Source: Lepas anatifera | Lineage: Eukaryota > Arthropoda > Thecostraca > Lepadidae | NCBI GenBank assembly: GCA_034440635.1 | Contig: JAOTON010000897.1 | Location: forward strand, 620,001 to 684,000 | Direction of reading: 5' to 3' | DNA length: 64,000 bases | In this document: piece by piece, positions 57,265 through 64,000 of the stretch | Layout: each line of letters begins with the position of its first letter | Position numbering within the stretch: position 1 is the stretch's first letter | Notes under the pieces: model-generated | Told to the model about the DNA's origin: nothing | Database searches by the model: none | Seen by the model: only the letters and a program-made list of their open reading frames with translations | Translations under genes and position numbers: made by a program

Positions 57265-57437
57265 GGGACTTGTTAGACTTTAATTTTTGCTTTTGCTTTC
57301 ATTCTATCAGCGCGGCCTCTCTTGCACTTATTCTGGCCCGCAATTTTTACAGCAAAACTATTTTACCTAATTTTTTTGTCGTGGCTATATGTGATAATAT
57401 AGTGTTTTTGGAAAAAATAGTTTTGCGACACTCCTAA
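57265..57437 (+). repeat. Direct repeat, left copy
   Basis: ACTTGTTAGACTTTAATTTT through ATATAGTGTTTTTGG matches 58671-58850 with moderate divergence. 1.2 kb of other repeats lies between. Confidence 0.8.
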
Positions 57438-57469
57438 TGAGTTGTATAGGCAGCGTAGGCAGTGTGGGG

Positions 57470-58080
57470 TGCCTACCAATCTAAAAAGGTCCTAAATAAG
57501 CTCAGGGGCCCAAAACTATCCCAGGGGCCAGTCTTCAACTCATGGAGACTAGACACGCTGAGGGGGGCACCAAGCAGCTCAGGAGGCCCATACAAACTAA
57601 GATGGCCAGACTAGCTGGGCGTCTCGACGAACTCATGGGGCCCAGATACGCACAACCGGTCCCAAACAAGCTGAAGGGGCCTATATCAGTAAACGAACAC
57701 GATACCAGCCCAGGGGCCCCTTGTCAGCTCAAGGGACAGCCAGGGCCCCTTACGATCAAACCAGAGGCCTCTTATGTAAGTCCTCTCACGGGACCTAGAC
57801 CAGCTCATGGCTGCCACAATAATTTCACCTATAGGGTTATTTTTAGCTTAGGGGGGGGCAAAGCAGCGAAGGATCTAAGGCCAAGCCAGTAAGCTCCTGT
57901 ACAATACTCTTTCATGGTCCCAGAACAGCCCAGGGCGCCGAAAAGCTCAGAAGGCTCCAGTGGCGACACATTCAAGTTCAGTGTGAGGGCCTGGTTATCT
58001 AAAGCGGTCCCAGATCAGCTGAGGGGACTCAATATCAGCTCAGGGTAGCCACCAAAAACTCAGGGGGCCCAGGCCCGTAG
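57470..58080. repeat. Degenerate CAG(C/G)TCAGGGGCCC array
   Basis: Irregular copies of AGCTCAGGGGGCCC-type words every ~30-40 bp. The 116-codon frame over it is a composition artefact. Confidence 0.55.
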
Positions 58081-58094
58081 AGACCCTGCGGCCT

Positions 58095-58395
58095 CTGATG
58101 CTTAAGTTAGCGTCAATCGGGAATTTCAGTAGGGACCTAGCGTTAGTCAAGACAACTGCGATATGTGGAGGTGGTCGACACGACACCTTCGTTTTCGCCA
58201 TGACTTAAGTTCACCGAAGTTCACTGTATTCATTGTTAATTGCGCTTAGTGCAGCGCCAATCAGGGTTTCTGTAGGGACACAGCGTTAGCCAAGACATTT
58301 ATATGTGGATGTGGTCGATGCGACACCTCAGTTTTCTTCAAGACCGAAGTTAGCTGTATTCTTTGCTCATCGTGCTTCAGTTAGCATCAGTGGGG
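58095..58395 (+). repeat. Two-copy tandem duplication, ~147 bp
   Basis: Shared words: AGCGTTAG(T/C)CAAGACA, TATGTGGA(G/T)GTGGTCGA, CGACACCT. Diverged copies. Confidence 0.7.
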
Positions 58396-58670
58396 GCGTC
58401 CAGCATTTTCTACCAATGTACCAGTCATTACGTTCTGGGCGAAACCTTGCCGGCCCGACATATGCTTCATGGTAAACGTGAACATATCTCACTGAAAGGT
58501 AGCTTCATGAAAATAAACATTTACAAATACGCTTTTTAAACACGTTTTTTTCTTCGACACTGGCCGCCTATTGGGTGGTAAATTGGTGCCCCTCAGATTC
58601 GGCGCCCCCCAGGTTCGGCGCCCCTCTCCCAAGCCTGCCCCCTAACGAAATCCTAGATTCGTCACTGGAC

Positions 58671-58850
58671 TTGTTAGACTTTAATTTTTTCTTCTGCTTT
58701 TATTCCATCAGCGCGGCCTGTCTTGCACTTATCCTGACCCGCACTTATTGCAGCAAAAATACTTTTACCTAATTTTTCGTTGTTGCTACATGTCATAAGA
58801 ATATAGTGTTTTTGGCAAAAAAGAATCTGTGGCGGCACCCTTAATGAGCT
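58671..58850 (+). repeat. Direct repeat, right copy
   Basis: Shares ATCAGCGCGGCCT(C/G)TCTTGC and TTTTACCTAATTTTT with the left copy. No TG...CA ends or primer site, so an LTR pair is unlikely. Confidence 0.8.
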
Positions 58851-59821
58851 GCTGGTACTTTGGGGTGAGTTGTATCACTGTTACAACATATAGCAGCGGC
58901 TGGATATAAGAATGTCCGGCTTTCTCTCATTTTGACTGAGATCAGGAAATTTTTGGCCAAAAAGTGGGGGCCAGGCCCCCTGGCCCCCCTTCCTTTTTCC
59001 GACGCGTATGCCTGATACAACATATACCACCCTCCCATATTGGAAAAAACGTCCTCATGCTGAAAAATCAGCGGCCAGCCGGGAAAATCCTTCTCATGCA
59101 CGAAACCTTAGAATCTACCCTTACCACTGCTACAGCGATCTTTCCGATTCGTGATCATCTAAATGACAATTACACATTTTCTTACGACGAAATTTTACAG
59201 AATGACATCCCGAAAACACATTTTCTGCACTCACCGCGAAACGCGCCAAGCCAAGCAGACGGCAGTATGAGGAAAGCTGCCGGACCGCATGCCGCATCAT
59301 CTGGTTGTGTCGGGGGCTCCATCTCTCGGATAGTTTTGGAAAAATCGCTCTGATACAACTTGTCCATGAAACAACTCTCCCCGCTCTCCCCTAAGCAGAA
59401 ACTCTTGATACTAGGAGCAGGGTATAAAAGTTTCCCTGGTCTCTTGATATAATATCAAGGGTACCAAAGAACCAAATTTGCTCTGTGCCCTCGCGGAAAG
59501 AACAAAGGCATCTCCAAATATTTTTTAGCAGCCGAGCCACTGGTTTCACTATCTTATACTTAGGCCTCCACCACCTCAGTGTTTGCTAAGTAACCAAAAT
59601 ATCTGCTTGCTCTCATCTCTTGCGTACCTACTCTTATTCGCCCTTGCTCTAGCCTTCTTTTATCATACATGCTGAACACTGTTGTAACGTAAATGGAGCC
59701 CCAGGTAAATTTGAAAAATTGGCTAACCACATATAGCCTTTGCAACTGCAGTGCTCTAAGACTCAAGAAAATTGGTTGACGAATAACAAACCCCCCTTTG
59801 TTCCTCTGCTCACGATGTCCC

Positions 59822-60065
59822 CATGGGCGGATGCAGGATTTTTTATCAGGATGGGCACTTTGTCAAGAAGTGCCATCCGAATCAGGGGGGATGAGCACTT
59901 CTGGGTGGAAAAATTTATCAGATGGGTGCCAAATCCTATCGCAGAGGCGCCGATACTCGCATTCTGGGGGAAAGTGCAATTTTAGGGGGCGTCATCGACC
60001 TTTCACTGGGGCGCTGAGGATCGATCAGGAGAAAGTTTCCCCTTTGACCCTTGGATCTGCCTATG
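59822..60065. mobile_element. MITE, family 2
   Basis: 244 bp, ends CATGGGCGGATGCAGG and, reversed, CATAGGCAGATCCAAGG. Internal layout resembles 10462-10697 (Gs around the centre, GATCGATCAGG near the right end). No clear target duplication. Confidence 0.55.
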
Positions 60066-60174
60066 GTATCAGCTACCTACCTACCATTCCAGCCTGGGTT
60101 GGGTGTAATCCGCGAATCAGGGCGCGGATTCTTGATAATGATTGGGGGTACTCCAATTTGAAACTATGCCAATG

Positions 60175-60285
60175 ACTACCATGATAAAATGTGATAATAT
60201 AATTCAAAGTGTGCTTTAGGCTTCTCACATGCCTGTTGATGAGCAAAAACCCATTCAAAATTATTGAAATGAAGAACACGAAAAA
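60175..60285 (+). repeat. Possible LINE 3'-end remnant
   Basis: CTTCTCACATGCCTGTTGATGAGC followed by ATTGAAATGAAG resembles the end of the LINE at 55085-55135 (CACATACCTGTTGCTGATAAG...). Short and diverged. Confidence 0.35.
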
Positions 60286-60991
60286 ATTAAGTACCTATAT
60301 TTCACCACTTGAACGTTTCAATGGGGTTGTCCAAGCACCCACAGATATATGAATAATTCTGCCAATCGTGTTTTCGACATCATGTCAAGAATAGATTCAG
60401 CTATTTTGCTCGGCGAACACTAATTTAAACAAGCTAGAAACGTATTTTTGTGACTCACACGAAGAATATATATAAATATATATAGATATATATATATTCT
60501 CTCAAACACTGTCGATTGAACTTCAGCGAAGAATTCGTTTTAGCTAGTTTTTGTTTTCGTTTTCGCAGGTTCGTATCAGTTTTTTCCCTTTGTTGTCGTT
60601 GATGGAAGATAATATAAGTCCTAAATCGGTAGACATTACACAGTTATATTATTCACGGCATTTACAGGTACAGTCGACGTTTCGAAGGCTTTCAGCGATC
60701 ATTATCGAGACATTAATGACATAACCACATAATAATATTACATACAAAAACACATATTATATAAAAGTCGTGGTAGGGTCGAGCGGATTTCAAAAGATGA
60801 TCGGTTGTATGAAGAATGAAGCTCACAATATGTATGAATATATGATAACGTGACTAAAGCTTTTAACTTCCTCTTTTTGAGCATACACAAAAACATGAGG
60901 CCTAAAGTCTTTCCCAATTTTTTTCTTAGTTTACAGTTGTCATGTATTCCACAGATGGAGCTTCTCAGTTTGATCGAGTTGCGTGTTTAGT

Positions 60992-61521
60992 TCAGGGTTG
61001 TGTTCGCGGATGTATGTAAAGTGCTTCTGTGATCCAAATTCTGAGATGATCATTGATATGCTTGTGCGTAAATGTGCTGTCGGTGAGGATTTTTCTGGTG
61101 AGCTGTGTTTGGTGGTGTTGTTCTACGTGGTTCTTGATGGAGCTGGTGTGGCCTGGTGCTTTGTGTAGAGTGAGGCGTCGCGAGAGGGATGTTGTCGTGG
61201 CACCGATATACTTAGCGGCAAGGAGCCTACAGTCTCCTAAGGGGCAGTTAAATTGATAAAGTACATTGGTGCGTGACAGAGGGGTAGTCTTGTCTGATGT
61301 GTTGTTGAGAATGATGAGGTTGGAAGTTTTTCTATTTTTGTAATAGATAGTGAGATGCAGCTGGGTGTCAGAATTTGTGCACTTTAAGTTGTCGCGAATG
61401 ATATGCTGCATGATTCTATCGTCATCTTTATGGGCACTGCTCATAAAGTTGCGGTAGTAGAGCCTGATGGATTTCGCTTCTGGCGCCTTGTCACTACTGG
61501 TCTTTTTTAGATGTTTTTTTA
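60992..61521 (-). pseudogene. Inverted duplicate of the GIY-YIG domain
   Basis: Minus-strand copy of the last ~175 codons of the element, almost residue-identical. A short duplication (ATAC) at about 61015 shifts the frame, so it ends LYIHPRTQP instead of LYIREHNP. Beyond 61521 the frame runs into non-homologous sequence. Confidence 0.85.
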
Positions 61522-61555
61522 GATCTTTTTTAGATGTTTTTAGATGTCTCATCCT

Positions 61556-62003
61556 GGGAGATGAGACGAAGTTTGAGAAGCTTAGTGTCGACACCACCGA
61601 CAACCTGAAAGCAAAGGTGAATAGAATCATAGACTGTCAGAATAGTGCCGTTGACTCTATAAAGTTGCAAAAGATAAGGGGAGAGTACGCTCCGGGTTAT
61701 GCTTACGGGAACGTTAAAACGCATAAGTCTAGCAATCCCTTAAGGCCTATAATTTCCCAAACCCCTAGCCCTTTGTACAAGTTAGCAAAACGCCTCAACG
61801 AATTGCTTAAGCCATTCGTTCCAGAGAATTTTAGCTTAAAATCAGTCGATGAGTTTATAGACATCTTAAGGACAAACAAACCTACAGGCATGCTGGCTTC
61901 TATTGACGTAGAAAGTTTGTTCACCAATGTTCCTGTAAATGCCACAATTCAAATAATACTCGGCTACGTGTACCACAACCCAGATCCGAAAAATGCCCTC
62001 TGA
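61556..62003 (+). pseudogene. Penelope-like RT, N-terminal part
   Basis: It carries YGNVKTHKSSNPLRPIIS (the early RT motifs typical of the family) and LASIDVESLFTNVPV with the motif A Asp. It ends in a stop created by a one-base shift; translation continues at 62006 in another frame. The codons before 61556 come from the inverted arm and are not part of the protein. Confidence 0.88.
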
Positions 62004-62005
62004 AA

Positions 62006-63154
62006 ATGCCTGCCACCATCCTTGAGCAGCTGCTTCAAGCTTGTACCAGTGAGGCCCCTTTCAGAGGACCAGACGGTACCTTATACCGACAGCGAGAAGG
62101 TGTCGCGATGGGCTCCCCCCTGGGCCCCCTCTTTGCTAACGTTTACATGTCGGCGGTTGAGAACCTTGTCCTATGTGATCCTGATGTGCGCCCTAACATC
62201 TATTGCAGGTATGTAGATGATATATTCTGTGATGTGAGAGATGAGGATAATCTAAAAACCCTGATTTCTAAACTCGAACACAACAGTGTGCTCAAGTTCA
62301 CACACGAGTTAAGTATTGATAAGAAGATCCCCTTTCTAGACGTAATGGTGTCCGATATTGATGGAAATTTTGTGACAGATGTCTACCACAAGGCCACGAA
62401 CGAAGGCCGAGTACTCAACGGAGAGAGTGAGTGCCCGGAGAGGTACAAACGCAGTGTTATAACTGCGTTTGTCAGGCGAGCATTTCGTAACTGCTCCTCG
62501 CAAACTGCTCTTCACAGTGAGTTAAGGCGAATTCGTCAGATTCTTGTCAACAACGGATACTCTAACAAGGTTGTTGATGAGACTTTCAAAAAACATCTAA
62601 AAAAGACCAGTAGTGACAAGGCGCCAGAAGCGAAATCCATCAGGCTCTACTACCGCAACTTTATGAGCAGTGCCCATAAAGATGACGAAAGAATCATGCA
62701 GCATATCATTCGCGACAACTTAAAGTGCACAAATTCTGACACCCAGCTGCATCTCACTATCTATTACAAAAATAGAAAAACTTCCAACCTCATCATTCTC
62801 AACAACACATCAGACAAGACTACCCCTCTGTCACGCACCAATGTACTTTATCAATTTAACTGCCCCTTAGGAGACTGTAGGCTCCTTGCCGCTAAGTACA
62901 TCGGTGCCACGACAACATCCCTCTCGCGACGCCTCACTCTACACAAAGCACCAGGCCACACCAGCTCCATCAAGAACCACGTAGAACAACACCACCAAAC
63001 ACAGCTCACCAGAAAAATCCTCACCGACAGCACATTTACGCACAAGCATATCAATGATCATCTCAGAATTTGGATCACAGAAGCACTTTACATCCGCGAA
63101 CACAACCCTGAACTAAACACGCAACTCGATCAAACTGAGAAGCTCCATCTGTAG
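62006..63154 (+). CDS. Penelope-like RT C-terminal part and GIY-YIG endonuclease
   Basis: 382 codons. RT motifs in order: EGVAMGSPLGPLFANVYMS (motif B), CRYVDDIFCDV (motif C, catalytic YVDD), KIPFLDVMVS (motif D/E region). A basic linker follows, then the GIY-YIG nuclease: LYQFNCPLGDC, KYIGATTTSLSRRL with the YIG and catalytic Arg, and a C-terminal ITEALYIREHNPELN with the catalytic Glu. Two Cys and two His have the spacing C-x4-C-x33-H-x3-H, fitting the zinc-binding motif described for Penelope endonucleases. The RT synthesises DNA at a nick made by the nuclease. This frame is intact, but the RT N-terminal part is frameshifted away. Confidence 0.9.
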   Translation: MPATILEQLLQACTSEAPFRGPDGTLYRQREGVAMGSPLGPLFANVYMSAVENLVLCDPDVRPNIYCRYVDDIFCDVRDEDNLKTLISKLEHNSVLKFTHELSIDKKIPFLDVMVSDIDGNFVTDVYHKATNEGRVLNGESECPERYKRSVITAFVRRAFRNCSSQTALHSELRRIRQILVNNGYSNKVVDETFKKHLKKTSSDKAPEAKSIRLYYRNFMSSAHKDDERIMQHIIRDNLKCTNSDTQLHLTIYYKNRKTSNLIILNNTSDKTTPLSRTNVLYQFNCPLGDCRLLAAKYIGATTTSLSRRLTLHKAPGHTSSIKNHVEQHHQTQLTRKILTDSTFTHKHINDHLRIWITEALYIREHNPELNTQLDQTEKLHL

Positions 63155-63618
63155 AATACATGACAACTGTAAACTAAGAAAAAAAATTGGGAAAGACTTT
63201 AGGCCTCATGTTTTTGTGTATGCTCAAAAAGAGGAAGTTAAAAGCTTTAGTCACGTTATCATATATTCATACATATTGTGAGCTTCATTCTTCATACAAC
63301 CGATCATCTTTTGAAATCCGCTCGACCCTGCCACGACTTTTATATAATATGTGTTTTTGTATGTAATATTATTATGTGGTTATGTCATTAATGTCTCGAT
63401 AATGATCGCTGAAAGCCTTTGAAACGTCGACTGTACCTGTAAATGCCGTGAATAATATAACTGTGTAATGCCTACCGATTTAGAACTTATATTATCTTCC
63501 ATCAACGACAACAAAGGGAAAAAACTGATACGAACCTGCGAAAACGAAAACAAAAAACTAGCTAAAACGAATTCTTCGCTGAAGTTCAATCGACAGTGTT
63601 TGAGAGAAAATATATGGC

Positions 63619-63622
<4 letters not shown>

Positions 63623-63664
<42 letters not shown>
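63623..63664. repeat. (TA)n at the 3' edge of the Penelope-like element
   Basis: About 20 TA units. A shorter TA-rich tract lies at the mirror position (60465-60498). Confidence 0.95.
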
Positions 63665-63668
<4 letters not shown>

Positions 63669-64000
63669 CGTATAGATTTATAGAAAACAGCTAATCAAAA
63701 TTATAAGTCACAAAATTGGGGGGGTGTCCAATGCCCACATCCACCCATTCACGACCAGGTACAGTGCTCATCCACCAACAATGCGTTCACCATATAATCG
63801 GATGGGCACGAAATAGTCATCGCAATGAACGCGTAAAAACCCCCCAAGAACGAAGTCACACAGCTTTTGTCATTGACAACCATAATTTAGTTTTCATGAA
63901 GGTTTTTTTTCGATAGAGGAGTTCATAGGTAACTTTCCAGTGGTTAAGCAATTTGGGTAATTGTTGGGGTGTACCAAAATAGCCGAGGTCAAGCGACGTA
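63665..64000. other. No feature seen
   Basis: Ordinary sequence after the Penelope-like element. Confidence 0.5.

Larger units (their letters stand above)
60490..63664 (+). mobile_element. Penelope-like element with inverted 5' copy
   Basis: A plus-strand Penelope-like retroelement (about 61556-63664) preceded by a ~1.03-kb inverted copy of its own 3' part (60490-61521, against 62586-63622). The arms are nearly identical, including the 3' UTR. Both outer ends have TA repeats. An inverted or tandem partial copy at the 5' side is a known habit of Penelope elements (pseudo-LTR). The coding frame is broken once near 61995, and the N-terminus is missing at the inversion joint. Confidence 0.93.

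Noticed and set aside
57542..57892. 116-codon plus-strand frame
   Set aside because: Lies in a degenerate CAGGGGCC-type array and has no domain.
57265..58850. LTR retrotransposon
   Set aside because: The direct repeats lack TG...CA ends, primer-binding site and any gag/pol sequence between them.

Overview
The window is animal nuclear DNA. It has spliced genes with GT-AG introns of several kilobases, long (TA)n microsatellites, and several kinds of metazoan retrotransposon: LINEs (jockey/CR1-like and I/RNase H type), a Penelope-like element and a CR1-type ORF1 with a PHD-like finger. There are no bacterial operons, ribosome binding sites or CRISPR arrays. The transposon mix and the one recognisable protein fit an arthropod, perhaps a crustacean or chelicerate. 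That placement is inference and weak.

Host genes. All exons I can support lie on the minus strand. The clearest gene is a complete three-exon NDUFA1 (complex I MWFE subunit): ATG at 42006, exons 41905-42006, 36964-37050 and 36328-36366, stop at 36328, poly(A) signal at 36238-36243. Its 4.85-kb first intron is filled with transposon debris. Downstream is a second, unrecognised minus-strand gene candidate. Its exons at 35094-35224, 34585-34713, 12487-12562, 8732-8784 and probably 7632-7705 have matching phases except at the last junction, and imply a 22-kb intron packed with mobile elements. One further orphan exon is at 46221-46366.

Mobile DNA dominates. (1) A superfamily of roughly 0.85-1 kb non-autonomous elements, often with TTAA at the ends and dense in AGGTCA/TGACCT hexamers, occurs at about 4.0-5.2, 17.4-18.3, 20.1-20.4, 26.2-30.3, 32.8-34.5, 42.6-43.3, 51.4-55.3 and 56.0-57.0 kb. 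(2) A 2748-bp element at 14085-16832 has ~730-bp terminal inverted repeats and a perfect 9-bp target duplication. Its arms are made of the same AGGTCA-rich core, and it encloses a C-terminal coding remnant. (3) Two related LINE copies (20.6-22.6 and 52.2-55.1 kb), an I-type LINE with RNase H (27.2-30.2 kb, minus) and smaller LINE pieces. (4) A Penelope-like element at 60.5-63.7 kb carries a 1-kb inverted copy of its own 3' part in front of it. (5) Small MITEs with CAGTGGCGGATC- or CAYAGGCGGATCCAGG-type ends and 8-bp target duplications.

Tandem repeats include a 41-bp unit (six copies, 12.0 kb), a 62-bp unit (six copies with a two-unit pattern, 31.9 kb), GGGGT/GAGGT and (TA)n microsatellites, a cluster of TTCGCGAA palindromes at 6.2 kb, a GAGTCGACTC cluster at 37.6 kb, and degenerate G/C-rich arrays at 19.6, 44.2, 46.7 and 57.5 kb. 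Nesting gives an order of events: AGGTCA elements came first, LINEs landed in them later (13-bp duplications flank two such insertions), and MITEs sit inside them as well.

Most long open frames here are transposon fragments or chance frames in repeat arrays. I list only those with domain, splice-site or structural support.
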